DNA of 64,000 bases. It comes from Anagrus nilaparvatae. Lineage: Eukaryota; Arthropoda; Insecta; Hymenoptera; Mymaridae. Each line of letters starts with the position of its first letter. Position 1 is the stretch's first letter. Below the pieces are notes generated by a model that was not told the origin of the DNA, ran no database searches, and saw nothing but the letters and a program-made list of their open reading frames with translations. Positions 24,108 to 35,930 of this stretch are shown in pieces. Where the stretch lies: the NCBI GenBank assembly GCA_022575985.1, contig JAKSXM010000142.1, positions 3,038,001-3,102,000 of the forward strand, written 5' to 3'. Made by a program: the position numbers and the translations under genes.

Positions 24108-25212
24108 TCATTTAGCAAATTTAATACCACAATATTTATGCTGATTTTTAGAACATGGAAGATTCATTGGATAAAAATATTCAGTATTATCTGAAGGATT
24201 TACTGGACCAGGATATTGAGTATTGTATGGAAAATTTCCTTGAACAGAATTTTCTGTAGCATAAGGATAAACAACTTTAATGGGCTTCAATGTTGTATAT
24301 TCTGCTTCATAGGAAGTTGTTACTGCCGGACTATCATTTTCATCCATTTTTTTACAACACAAATAACCAAATCCATCTAAATATTCATATCTGAAACCAG
24401 GTGCACATCTACGTTCGTATACAGGTTTATAAACTTCTGCATATCCTAAAGAAGCTCCCAAATCTTGTAACAAACTGTTAGCATAATTAACTATAATTCC
24501 AATTGTTTTAGGATCTCTTTTATTCTTCATTTCATTTAATTTTTCAGGTGTAAAAACATCTTTTTTTCTAATTGATGAATTTTCTTTGTTTAACACAGTA
24601 TCTAAGGATGAAGCAATTATTACTTGCAATAGTAAAATTCCCTAAATTTTCAAAAAAGGAACATATTTAATAATAAAATTTTGGACTAAAAACTTATAAG
24701 AATTTCTATATACATAAGGCTCCTAGAAGCAATTTTAGGTCATTTTGCGGGTAAGACTTGCCTTTTTGATTAAAAAAGTTTATTATTCGAAAATTAATTA
24801 TTATTTTATAGTCAAAATTAAAATATGGCGGTTTCTAGAGGTTACTAAATTTATAAACGAATGTATAAAAGTTAATGCATTTCATCTAAGGATTAAAAAC
24901 CTAATAAAATATGGGTTGTAAAAAATGAACATTTTTATTTTGTAAAAGTTCTAAATTTTATAGGTTTATTAGATCTTACATTCAATTCATTACATTAAAT
25001 TAAATTTATGTTAATTTTTGAATTTAGCAATCTCAAAAACCCCTGGGTTTAAATTTTACGTAAAAAATAAAATTTAATTTTCATTTTCCGAAGTTACGCG
25101 AATTAATTGTGCAGATGATATAATTTTTCAAATCCCTTTCTATCATATAAAAAAAATTATGAATAGCATGTAAATTATTAAAATTTTTACTCACAAATAT
25201 TTTGATGTCCAT
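24108..25212 (-). CDS. Small secreted Cys-motif protein, member D (183 aa)
   Basis: Exon 1 is 25195-25212 (MDIKIF, donor GTGAGT) and exon 2 is 24108-24641 (acceptor TTTAG); intron 553 bp, phase 0. The product is 183 aa. The signal peptide is MDIKIF + GILLLQVIIASSLD. After a short charged linker come NKRDPKTIG, an amphipathic segment (NYANSLLQDLGASLGY), VYERRCAPGFRYEYLDGFGY then LCC, i.e. the C-x-x-G-F-x-Y...C motif with the long spacer. The tail is Thr/Pro/Tyr/Asn-rich and contains one extra pair of Cys near the C-terminus (PCSKN.., KYCG). TATA at 25274-25280 and ACAGT near 25246-25250 form the promoter on the minus strand. It is divergent from member E. It links B (same NKRD-x-KT and LGY segments) with E/F (same long-spaced Cys motif). 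Function unknown. Confidence 0.83.
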
Positions 25213-25245
25213 TTTTGATGAAATTCTAATAGACTATACGATTCT

Positions 25246-25280
25246 ACTGTTTTTTTTCTTGTTTTCGGTTTTCTTTTATA
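25246..25280 (-). promoter_or_regulatory. TATA box and initiator of secreted gene D
   Basis: On the minus strand, AGTATAAAAG has its TATA from 25280 and ACAGT lies near 25250-25246, about 33 bp apart. Confidence 0.6.
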
Positions 25281-25913
25281 CTAATTGAAGTTGTTTTTTC
25301 TTTCAGATAATTAAGTTTTAATAATGAAACATTATTTACATTTTAGTTAATATTTTGTTACTTATTTGATTTTTAAATAAATAAATAAAAAATTTTTGTT
25401 TTTTTATTAAAGAATACATTTGAAAAAAGAAAATTGAAAACTTGGGCCAAAATTTAAAAATTGTCTATTTATTAATTGTTTTTTGCCATTAATTTAATAA
25501 TTTGTAAGCGAAAACTCCAACTCTATCCTTTTACTATTTATTTTTTGTAATTTGATTTTTTAAATTGATCAGAAATCAAGTTTTATCTAATTTTGAAACT
25601 GGCAACTTATTGTTAGATTGTGAAATTTATATTAATTTATATTAATTTATATTAAATTTTCTAAACGGAAGCTTATAATTACCGAAAAACGCTTCTTTTA
25701 GGGAACCATAAATTGCCATACAATTTTTTTAAAATACCCTAAAATGAATGATTTGGTATTTCACTGTTCCAAATTTAATATTTTTAAACTGAGCATCTAT
25801 GAAAATAATCTAAGGAGAGTATTTCGAAAACAAATTATTATTTAGCTATTAAGGATGGAATAAGTAAATACTGTAATATCAAAAGCAATTAAATACCAAG
25901 ATATGCTTTGAAA

Positions 25914-26110
25914 TAGTATATTACGACCCATGGCCAGAAAAATAAAGAATGGCCCAAATCGCACGTAAATTGGCATGGTAAACTGCGATTTGGGGCATTT
26001 TTTTATGCCCCAGGGTCGTATACGATTTTTCTGCATCAGTGGCAAGAAAACACGTCTTTGCCGGACACGCAGTGGCCAGGAAATACGTGCTTTCTGACCG
26101 CTGACCAGAA
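25914..26110. repeat. Dispersed repeat related to 59757-59915
   Basis: Shares AGAAAA.TAAAGAATGGCC, GTAAACTGCGATTTGGG, TTTTTCTGC.TCAGTG with the second copy. An internal GGCATTTTTTTATGCC hairpin is present. Confidence 0.6.
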
Positions 26111-26207
26111 AAAATTATGACAGTTTTCACAACCGAATATAATTTTTTTAGTTTATGGCAACTTTTTTCACATTATTAAAAATATCTTTGACTGAGAGTA
26201 TGCCCTA

Positions 26208-26512
26208 CTTTTGTTACATTTTAATTTATGAGTTTATGACTCGAGGCTCTAATGAGGAGAGAAATAAATCATCTTTTAACCACTTCTTCTTCTACTACAA
26301 ACGCCATAACAATGAATAAACTTATTTATAGTTACATAATGCTTATCACATACTAGTTTTTCGATGATTAAGCATCTTTTATCACTTTCGAATTGTTTAA
26401 TTGTTACTTTGCAACGAAAATAAAAAGAAATTTTTCACTATAATATCTGGCAAAAATTTATTTCAAAATTCCTAAAACAACTAAATTAATAATTTGCAGA
26501 TCGATTTTGCTA
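26208..26512 (+). repeat. Dispersed repeat, copy 2 of 2
   Basis: Direct copy of 12573-12862, with a few substitutions and a short indel near the end. Confidence 0.75.
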
Positions 26513-28083
26513 CACTGATAAATATTCCTCTTATAGGATAAATGGATAATATAATTTTGCTAGTAAGAATCGAATTTTTTTTAGTGTATACACAAATTTC
26601 AGGGATTCAACTGACAGTTAGATATTTAATTATTAAGATCATTCCATCCGCCACTGGGTGTTTTTGGGCAGCATATTTATAGCTGACATATTTTAACCAT
26701 ATATTTATTTATAATAATTTTTTAATAAAAAAATCAATTCTTTTCAGTATTTGGTACAAAAATATTTAGAAAAGGTAAAACTGTAAATTTATAAAACAAA
26801 TACGATCCGTTAAATTTTTGTAGTTTTTGGGCCATAAAAGAGTTTCAAGATCTGGGCAACTTCTTTAATAATGAGTTACATTTAATTGTTTATAAAAAAA
26901 TAGTTTAAAATGCTTAAGAAAGTAGAAGTCTAGCGAAAAATTTCCCACAAACCCCCCCCCCCTAAAATTAATTGATTAATTGAAAGTTATCCTTTTTCTA
27001 AAAATGACATGCTCATCGTAACAGTAACTATGTACATTGTTATAGCTAAAGAGTCATTCCGATTGGTTCTCGCAATAATCTACCCACTGAATTAACAAAA
27101 ATCCTAAGCATAAACAAGTTCATCTCAAAATGATAGGTTAATTTTGAGGTTAATTTAATGTAGCTGGAAAATTACTAAATTTCTTAATTATTGATTATCA
27201 AATTATTTATTTTATGCTATCATAATATTGTTGCTGCGCGAAGCGCAGTTGAAGTTATAAATAAATATTATATGTTTAAAATATCTTAGTTTGAAAATAT
27301 TTTAAAAACCCAGTGAACCTAAACCTTAACCTTGACCTTAGCCTTCAATTCTTAAATATTTTTAGGTTAATTTTGATTTTTTGACAAATTAATTTACCAT
27401 TTATACAGAATTGATCTAATTTATTACCAGAGAATTTACTTAATGTGCCCATTATGCAGCGAATTTGTTAAATATTTGCATTAAATAATATTTCAAAAAT
27501 GAATACTAATTACTAGAAAATTACTAGAAAATTTTTTTCGATTAAATTATTTAATTAAATTAATTATTATTTAAACATTAAAAAATTCATAAATTATATT
27601 TGCATAAAACCCTGATTTAATAAATATGCAATAATTATTAAAAAGTAAATATTATGTAGTTATACTTTTAATACAATAGTTGGAATTTTATTAAGTAAAT
27701 AAAAAAAAATGGAACAAACAAAATTTTATGAGCGGAGGGATGGGGTAATGAAGAAGAATGGGCAGCTCAGAAACGGCTTTTTTTTTTTTAAATTCGCCCT
27801 GGGCTTAAATTTTGATATTAAGGGCTATAAACCGGGGAAATAATAATTTTGAGTAGGAAAATGGAATAAAAACATCTGCAGCCAAATCTAACGACCCGAC
27901 CTGGTAGGTTTTTCTGATTTCACTAAAAGTTTCTCTTTATGGAATTTTAGGGGGAAAAATTATCAGAATAAATTATTTAGAGTAAATATTACTCAATTTA
28001 TAAAACTTTTCCTTTTTAAATATAGTGTATTACTTATTTGTACTACATTAATTAATACTATCAATAAGGATTAATTTAATCGG

Positions 28084-28118
28084 TATAAAAAGTAAACGAA
28101 CAAATAAAAATAATCAGT
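28084..28118 (+). promoter_or_regulatory. TATA box and initiator of secreted gene E
   Basis: GGTATAAAA with TATA at 28084 and TCAGT at 28114-28118, about 32 bp apart. The same block (GGTATAAAAAGTAAACGAAC..ATCAGT) is conserved in front of gene F. Confidence 0.7.
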
Positions 28119-28152
28119 TATATACAAGAATCTTTAGAATATTTTAAAGAAA

Positions 28153-30940
28153 ATGAAAAAAGTATTTGTAAGTAAAAATTTTAATTTTTTCAATTCTAAA
28201 AATAATTTTAATATTTAATTATTTTCTTCCCTGCGAGTCGAAAACACGACCCGCTACGAGATCGAAAAAAACGCGTTTTCTCCCCACTGAAAAAGAAAAA
28301 TAATTAGAAAATCTCAAAAAACAGCCTCAAGTTGCCAACTTTTTAGTAAAAACAAACAGTTTCCATATTTGTGTTCAGGAACCCAACAAACATGAGTAAC
28401 AATTGCGAATTTTTAAAGAATTCCAAAAATTACCTTAAGGTTGCCTATTGTAGGGAATTGAACCATATTCGGTAAAAACCGATATCATATTCGTGTTCAG
28501 TGACCCAAAAATAACAGAAACCCGTTGAAAAATTCTATTGACCTATTAAAAATAAAATTTAGCTATGAAATCTGTCTGCAAGTCTGGTCGATCTATGTTA
28601 TTCATAAAATCAGCCGCCATTGTGGGCCAAAACGTACAAAAAAAATTTTTTTGATTCTAAGGATTTTTTGTTTAGGTTCCATTGACCAACTTTTATTTAT
28701 TTTTGGGAAGATGCAAGGCAATTTTTGGAATGATTTTTAAGTTGTAACAAAAAAAAGCGCTACTTTTTATAAATGTTGCGGAAAATCATGCGACGGCTAA
28801 TTTTTTTAGAATCCAACTCTCGATTCGAAATCTACGACCTCAAAAACATAAGACAAGGTATTCTAAGATAAATTTTGTGCTAAACATTATGCAGCTGAAA
28901 TAATCAAAAAATATCCGTCAATCTTGACATTATTGGGTTAATTTTAAGTTTTATTTTTTAAAAATTACCTAATAATTTTCTTCATTTTATAATATAAGTA
29001 ATTTTGTTTATTGCTCGCCTTAAGTAGGCCCCCACTATATTTTGCCTGCATACCTCTACCAGTGATAGTTTGGCTCTGGTTATCTGATTCATAGATTCCT
29101 CTAAATCGCGTTCAATAAGTATTAGAAATTTTCTCGGTATGAGGAAAAACTCAATAAATTTTTTTACTTTTTATGATTATGGAAAATTAATTTATTTTTG
29201 AAAGCGATTGATGGAAAAATTTAATCATAAGTAAATAATGTTTAATAAATAATTAAATTATTCAAAATATTTTTTCTTTTATCGCTCGATGATAAGGAGA
29301 GTATTTAAGGTAGAGGATCGAATTGAAAAGGCGTTTTTTAAGACATTTTTCTTTATTTAATTTCTCAGCCCCTTTATTAGTTATCAGTTTACAATTTTTT
29401 TTATGCATTTATTAGGCATTTATATACATGAAAATTTTTTTTTTTTTAAATTTTTATAATTACTTATATTTATAGAGGGCGCCAAAGTACAAGTGCAGAA
29501 AATCCATTCGGTCCATGGCCAGGAGTTAATCTCCGCGGATTGGCTGGGCCGATTTTCAAAAACTTAAGCGCGTTATCTTTATTAAAGTATATTACAGGGC
29601 AATTTACCTAAAATAGAAAAAAAAAAACCAAAAAATAAAAAAATGGGCAAGCCGGAAAAAAAATTTTTAAAATTGGACGTTTTTTTCCCTATTACGCTTG
29701 GTAAAGGCATATTTCAATTAATTTTTTTATAATTTTATGGTAAATTGCCCTGTAATATACTTTAATAAAGATAAAGCACTTAAGTTTTTAAAAATCGGCC
29801 CAGCCAATCTGGAGATTACCTCCTGGCCAGTTGAAAAAATGTAGTTTCGAGATAATCGCGTTTGAAAATTTCTTTTTATATTCTAGTATTTCGCAAGTTT
29901 AGAGTCGTGTAATATCATTATAAAGCAGAAATTTGCCTAAATAATTAGGAGGGAATTTTTCAAGGTATAAAGAGTTGAAAAAAAAATAAAAAAAATTTTG
30001 AGTTTTTGAAAAATCCAATTCGGTCCCCTACCTTAAAATAATTTAAATAATAACAATTTTCTCGTAAAGGTTATTATTAATTTAATTACTTTATTCTTAA
30101 TTGCTTATTTATAATTGTATCAAATTTTATTAGCAGAATTTTTTCGTTAGTTAAACTTTTTTTGTATTGTATGATTGAAAAGCATAAATTCTTTTAAACT
30201 TGTATATATGATTCAAAATTATTTATTTTTATTTATATGTAATGCAGGTCACATTACTTGTGGTAGGCGTAATTGCCTCATCGTTAGCTACTACAATCAA
30301 TGCTGAGGAACTTAAAGAATCATTGGTAGATAACACTAGCAAAGTTGTTAATCAAGATAAATTAGGTAATATAAACGAGAAAAGAGTTCCTAAATCATTA
30401 GCATCGCTACTGCAGTCATTTCTAAAAAATGGAAAATTACAAGGATATTTAAACTCTAATACGCAAAATAAACTTCGATGTTCATCTGGTTACAGATACA
30501 TTCCAGTAGATAAATTGGACTACTTGTGTCGTAAATTAATAAATAATAATTTTGGTTCATCAGTAAATAATTATAATCGGGGAAAGCCGGCTTCAAAATA
30601 TCCTTCGAATAATAAAGTAAAACCAATTCCAATTATTCTTCCCCCTAATCACGGTTCATCAGTCACTACTTACAACAAGCCAAAACCGGTTCCAAAATAT
30701 CCTTCGAATAATAAAGTAAAACCAATTCCAATTATTCTTCCCCCTAATCACGGTTCATCAGTAACTACTTACAACAAACCAAAACCGGCTCCAAAATATC
30801 CATCGAATAATAAAGTAAAACCAATTCCAATTATTCTTCCTCCTAATGAACAAAATGAAATACAAAATTCAAAAAATTCTATCCCATTCATTTTACCAAC
30901 AACTACTGAACACCCTACTCCAATGAGTCTTCCTGAATAA
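28153..30940 (+). CDS. Secreted protein with 3 proline-rich 33-aa repeats, member E (235 aa)
   Basis: Exon 1 is 28153-28167 (MKKVF, donor gtaagt) and exon 2 is 30248-30940 (acceptor aatgcag); intron about 2.08 kb, phase 0. The product is 235 aa. The signal peptide is MKKVF + VTLLVVGVIASSLATTINA. The N-terminal part has NEKRVPKSL, an amphipathic LLQSFLKNGKLQ segment and RCSSGYRYIPVDKLDYLC, the family Cys motif. Then three tandem 33-residue repeats (30554-30652, 30653-30751, 30752-30850) of the type GSSVTTYNKPKP...KPIPIILPPN. The protein ends in a Thr/Pro tail, EHPTPMSLPE. TATA is at 28084-28090 and TCAGT at 28114-28118. The large intron holds a foldback element (29515-29830) and DNA absent from the paralogue F. 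An in-frame ATG at 30242 lies within the acceptor region and is not used as the start. Function unknown. Confidence 0.83.
29515..29830. mobile_element. Foldback element in the intron of gene E
   Basis: Arms TGGCCAGGAGTTAATCTCC..GGGCAATTTACC and the inverse complement pair over about 110 bp each side around an A/T-rich centre. Absent from the paralogous intron of F. Confidence 0.75.
30554..30850 (+). repeat. Three coding 99-bp repeats in gene E
   Basis: Units start at 30554, 30653 and 30752. Each encodes 33 residues ending in KPIPIILPPN. Units 2 and 3 are nearly identical. Confidence 0.9.
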
Positions 30941-31141
30941 ACAGAAAATCCTATCCCAGCTATTTTTCCATCTAATAAAAAATTTTCAAAAAACTAAATA
31001 GTGGTATTAAGTTTTAGGTTATCACCATAAAAAATGTTACGATATTAATGTTTATTTTTTAAATACTTTTTTAATCAATTTAAATTTAATTACTGTATTT
31101 GTTTAAAAGATAAAAAATGTTATTTATTTTTTTATACTAAT

Positions 31142-31258
31142 AACCAAGCAAAAACTAAGTTTTGAAAAGTTCCGAGCAGCATCCGGGGTTCAATGGCTGT
31201 CGAAAATTGTTGAGTCCAGGCGTCACCCTATCAAGAACTTTCCGAAACTTATTTTCTG
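31142..31258. repeat. Small foldback repeat downstream of gene E
   Basis: AAGTTTTGAAAAGTTC pairs with GAACTTTCCGAAACTT. A second copy lies downstream of gene F at about 35575-35690. Confidence 0.55.
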
Positions 31259-31390
31259 GTCGGGTAATTGAACTTTAATTTTAATTTACGAAATATTATA
31301 AAGATTTAAAATGTTGATAGTCTTAATTTATGATGTGCAGATTTTAAAAAATAATTACGATTAAATTACTACTTTCGATTATAAGAGGTA

Positions 31391-31468
31391 GAAAAATTAA
31401 GAGTTCATACTGGCGAAAGGCCATACAAATGTTTGCAGTGTAATAAACTTTTAATACCTCATAGTTAA
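31391..31468 (+). pseudogene. C2H2 zinc-finger relic downstream of gene E
   Basis: The frame reads LRVHTGERPYKCLQCNKLL and stops at 31466-31468. This is the canonical His-linker (HTGERPYKC-x-x-C) of a C2H2 finger array. No fingers precede or follow, so it is a fragment, not a gene. Confidence 0.7.
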
Positions 31469-32455
31469 GAATTAATAAAAATATTATTTGTGTTGTATGA
31501 TATTAAGTATAATTTCAAAATAGGCGAAATTTTTTTTATTTTGAAAATTTTATACCGCTTTATAATAATTTATAAAAATTAATAAAATTAAAAGGATTCT
31601 AAATTTTCTAAATTGGTACATTAAACACCTAAATTAAAAAAAAAATATTAATTTTATTTTTCAATTAAATACTTTGTATATGTAAAAAAAAAATTTATGA
31701 AATATAAACTGTCAGACTTAAACTTTATAGACTTACTTTTTATACTTTTTTTCGAATCTGAGTAACTTCTTCAATAGTTAGTATCATTTAATTGTTTATA
31801 AAAAAATAGTTTAAAATGTTCAAAAATCTATAAACAAATAGCTATAATTCATTACTGAAGAGGTTTAATGAAAAACTTCCCACGATACCTCCTCCTAGAA
31901 TTAAATGATCTTTAATATGAGCCAAGAAGAATTTTGATCCAAGAAGCCAGATATGGAATCTAAAGCTTATATTAGCCAAAAATTACATAAATTTAACAGG
32001 TAGTATTTTTTAAACAAATAAAAATTTTCAATTTTGTGTTTATATTCTTGCACCAAGTACTGAAAAGCATTGATTTCTTCATTAAGAAAATCTTATAAAT
32101 AAATAATTTATGATTAAAATATCTTAGTTTGAAAATATTTTAAAACACAAAGTGAACCTTTCTTAAATATTTTTAAGTGAATATTGATTCTTTGACAAAT
32201 TAATTTACCATTTACAAAGAATTGTCTAATTTATTAACAGAGAATTCATTTAATGTACCCATTACGCAGCGAATTTTTCAAATATTTGCATTAAATAATA
32301 TTTCAAAAATTAATATTACACTAGTGTTATGGTTGCTCGCTTAAATTATTTAATTAAAATATTTGTTATTTGAACATTAAAAAATTCATAAATTATATTT
32401 GCATATAATCCTGATTTAATAATTATGCAGTAATTATTAAAAAGTAAATATTATG

Positions 32456-32745
32456 TATAATTTAGCTGTTATTTTCACATTTCATACAATTTTAAGCCAT
32501 CTGAGCCATACTTTTGAAAAAATTTTTGTACCATTAATTTTTCCATCTCCATGGGCCCTGGCTGTAGTTGATCAAAATATAAGGGTAAAATTTGAAAATA
32601 CATTAGCTGTTATTTTCACATTTCAGACAATTTTAAGCCATCTGAGCCATACTTTTGAAAAAATTTTTGTACCATTAATTTTTCCATCTCCATGGGCCCT
32701 GGCTGTAGGTAATCAAAATATATGGGTAAAATTTGAAAATATAGT
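32456..32745 (+). repeat. Two 141-bp tandem units inserted upstream of gene F
   Basis: Units start at 32462 and 32603 (TTAGCTGTTATTTTCAC..), nearly identical and a multiple of 3 long, so a 108-codon frame (32453-32779) stays open. The corresponding site near gene E (about 27655) has no such block. Confidence 0.8.
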
Positions 32746-33164
32746 TATACTTTTAATACAATTGTTGGAATTTTTATAAGTAAATAAAAAAAATTGAACA
32801 AACAAAATTTTATGAGCGGAGAGATGGGGTAATGAAGAAGAATGGGCAGCTCAGAAACAGCTTTTTTTTTTTAAATTGCCCTGGGCTTAAATTTTGATGT
32901 TAAGGGCTATAAACCGGGGAAATAAAATATTTTGAGTAGGAAAATGTAATAAAAACATCTGCAGCCAAATCTAACGACCCGACCTGGAAGTTTTTTCTGA
33001 TTTCACTAAGAGTTTCTCTTTATTGAATTTTAGGGAAAAAAATTATCAGAAAAAATTATTTAGAATAAATATTATACTCAATTTATAAGACTTTTCCTTT
33101 TTAAATATAATTTATTACTTATTTGCATTACATTAATTATTATCAATAAGAAAAAATTTACCGG

Positions 33165-33199
33165 TATAAAAAGTAAACGAACAAATAAAAATAATCAGT
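33165..33199 (+). promoter_or_regulatory. TATA box and initiator of secreted gene F
   Basis: TATAAAA from 33165 and TCAGT at 33195-33199; spacing about 32 bp, virtually identical to gene E's promoter. Confidence 0.7.
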
Positions 33200-33227
33200 T
33201 ATATACAGGAATCTTTATAATATTTTA

Positions 33228-35354
33228 ATGAAGATGAAAAAAGTATTTGTAAGTAAAAATTTTAATATTTAAATATTTTTATGGGTTTTGTAGTAAAAAT
33301 ATTGTTACATGCAAGATCTGTTTTTCAAAACCTAATGGAAAAAATATAAGGGTTCCATTTTCAATGCTAATCGTATTAAAAGTAAAATCTTATTTTTTTT
33401 TTGTTAAATAGATACCTAATTACACAATTTGGTCAAAAAAGACTATTTTATAACCTGATGTCATTTTTGCTTTTATTGTGTAAAATATTCTTTTAAAATT
33501 GTTACAAAAAAGTTTATGATGTCGAATGCAGTTTTATTGATCTTTGGGGCTGTGACCCTATGGGCCGATAAATCTTTGCATTTGGAAAAATTAAACTTTT
33601 TCATTGCTCTAAACATTTGTCTCTAAACATACACTGTAAAAAGTAACTTTCTTAGATTCACAAAAAAAATAGAATATTTTCAAAAAATTAGTAATTTTTT
33701 GAAAAAAATCGTAATATACTTAATTTAGTATATTAACTAAACATTTGAGTATTTCCGATTTTTTTTGTAAATTCACCAGAAAAATTGATAATTTACAATT
33801 TATTTCGAAAATTTACAAAAAATATTTGCTAATTTATAAATTTTTTCGTAAATTCACAAGTAAAAATCGAGAATTCTCGAATTTGTTGTTAAAATATTAA
33901 ATTTAGTAAATTTACGATAATTTTCGAAAATTTACTAATTTTTCGAAAATATTCTATTTTTTTTTGTGAATCTAAGAAAGTTACTTTTTACAGTGTAGGT
34001 CTCTAAACATTAAAATAATTACTAACTGACGCTAAAAATAGTTAAAGAACTAGAAGCAAACCCTTAGATACACATTGATACCAAAATTTATACAAACATC
34101 TGTACGATTATCAAAACTAAAATTTCAATTATGAAAGTTATCTGATTCATAGTTTCCTCTAAATCGCGTTCAATAAGAATTAAAAATTTACTCGGTATGA
34201 TGAATAAATCTATTTTTTTATGATTAGGGAAAATTAATTTATTTTTGAAAGCGATAAGATAATTAAAGGAAAAATTTAATCTTAATTAAAAAATTTTTAA
34301 TGAATAATTAAGTTATCAAAACAATTTTTTTTATCACTTGATGATAAGGGGAGTATTTAAAATAATTTATTTATTTATTTTTATCAAATTTTATTAGCAT
34401 AATTTTTTTTAAACTTGCATATGTGATTTAAAATTAATTATTTTTTACTTATATGTGATGCAGGTTTCATTACTTGTAGTAGGCGTAATTGCCTCATCGT
34501 TAGCTACTACAATCAATGCTGAGGAACTTAAAGAATTATTGGTAGATAACACTGGCAAAGTAGTTAATCAAGATAAATTAGATGATATAAACCAGAAAAG
34601 AGGTCCAAAAACATTACTATCGCTAATCCAATCAATAATAAAAAATGCAAAAATACAAAAAAATTTAAACTCTAATAAGCAAAATAAATTTCGATGTTCA
34701 CCTGGTTACAGATACATTCCAGTAGATGAATTGAACTATTTGTGTCGTAAAATAATAAATAATAATGTTGGTTCATCAGTAAATAATTATAATCAGAAAA
34801 AACCGGCTCCAGCACATGCTTCGAATCATAAAAAAGAACCAATTCCGATTATTCTTCCTCCTAATGGGGGTTCATCAGTAACCACTTACAACAAGCCAAA
34901 GCCTGCTTCACCAAACTTTTCTAATAATAAATTAAAACCAATTCCAGTTATTCTTCCTCCTAATGAGGGTTCATCAGTAACCTCGTACAACAAGCCAAAA
35001 CCTGCTTCACCAAACTTTTCTAATAATAAATTAAAACCAATTCCAGTTATTCTTCCTCCTAATGAGGGTTCATCAGTAACCTCATACAACAAGCCAAAAC
35101 CTGCTTCACCAAACTTTTCTAATAATAAATTAAAACCAATTCCAGTTATTCTTCCTCCTAATGAGGGTTCATCAGTAACCTCGTACAACAAGCCAAAACC
35201 TGCTTCACCATCTTTTTCAAATCATAAAAAAGAACCAATTCCAATTATTCTTCCTCCTAATGAAAAAAATGCAATACAAAAATCAAAAAATTCTAACGCA
35301 TTCATTATATCAACAACTACTGAACACCCTACTCCAATGAGTCTTCCCGAATAA
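33228..35354 (+). CDS. Secreted protein with 5 proline-rich 33-aa repeats, member F (301-303 aa)
   Basis: Exon 1 is 33228-33248 (MKMKKVF) or from the second in-frame ATG at 33234 (MKKVF, matching E); donor gtaagt. Exon 2 is 34464-35354 (acceptor gatgcag); intron 1.2 kb, phase 0. The signal peptide (VSLLVVGVIASSLATTINA after exon 1) and N-terminal region are near-identical to E: NQKRGPKTL, amphipathic SLIQSIIKNAKIQ, RCSPGYRYIPVDELNYLC. Five 33-residue repeats follow, starting at 34770, 34869, 34968, 35067 and 35166. Units 2-4 are almost identical in both protein and DNA (GSSVTSYNKPKPASP...), pointing to recent expansion or homogenisation. The tail again ends EHPTPMSLPE. TATA is at 33165-33170 and TCAGT at 33195-33199. 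A TA-flanked MITE (33632-33995) sits in the intron and is absent from E. Function unknown. Confidence 0.83.
33632..33995. mobile_element. TA-flanked foldback MITE, copy 3, in the intron of gene F
   Basis: Same termini, TA at 33630-33631 and 33996-33997, 364 bp. Both flanks carry a tctctaaacat motif. The paralogous intron of gene E lacks the element, so it inserted after the duplication or was lost from E. Confidence 0.85.
34770..35264 (+). repeat. Five coding 99-bp repeats in gene F
   Basis: Units start at 34770, 34869, 34968, 35067 and 35166. Units 2-4 differ at only a few bases; units 1 and 5 share HKKEPIPI and flank the homogeneous core. Confidence 0.9.
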
Positions 35355-35930
35355 ACAGAAAATCCTATGCCAGCTATTCTTCCATCTAATACAAAGCATA
35401 CTTTTACAAAAAACTTTCAAAAAACTAAATACTGGAATTAAGTTTTAGGTTATCACTATAAAAAATGTTACGATATTAACGTTTATTTTTTAAATACTTT
35501 TTTAATCAATGTATATTTAATTACTGTATTTGTTTAAAAGATAAAAAATGTTATTTATTTTTTTATATTAATAACCGAGCAAAAAATAAGTTTTGAAAAG
35601 TGCAGAGCTGCATCCGGGGTCCAATGGCTCTCGAAAATTGTCGAGTCCAGGCGTCGCCCTATCAAAAACTTTCCAAAACTTATTATAAAGGTTTAAAATG
35701 TTGATAATCATAATTTATGATCTACGGATTTTAAAAAATAATTACAATCAAATTACTACTTTCGAATATAAGAGGTAGAAAATTTAGGATTTTAAAATTT
35801 TAGGTATAGAATACGTTTTAAGCAGCAGTACTTAATGAATCTCAAAATCGAATGTTGGGCTCAAAAGTGATAAATTTGAAGAGAGGATAAGGGAGATCAA
35901 AGTTTTACAAAAAAAAAAAAACACTTTCTA

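Larger units (their letters stand above)
26840..31735. repeat. Tandem segmental duplication, copy 1 (carries gene E)
   Basis: DNA flanking gene E matches DNA flanking gene F in the same order: 26847-26980, 27250-28190, 29078-29300, the gene itself, 31140-31480 and 31570-31730. Copy 1 has extra intron DNA (about 28200-29075 and the foldback at 29515-29830). Confidence 0.8.

Noticed and set aside
30242..30247. ATG CAG as a start codon for gene E
   Set aside because: It is the polypyrimidine-poor acceptor region (aatgcag); the paralogues and exon 1 at 28153 with a TATA promoter show the true start.
34886..35191. Open frame of 101 codons on the minus strand, highly repetitive
   Set aside because: It is the antisense of the 99-bp coding repeats of gene F; a repeat length divisible by three keeps it open.
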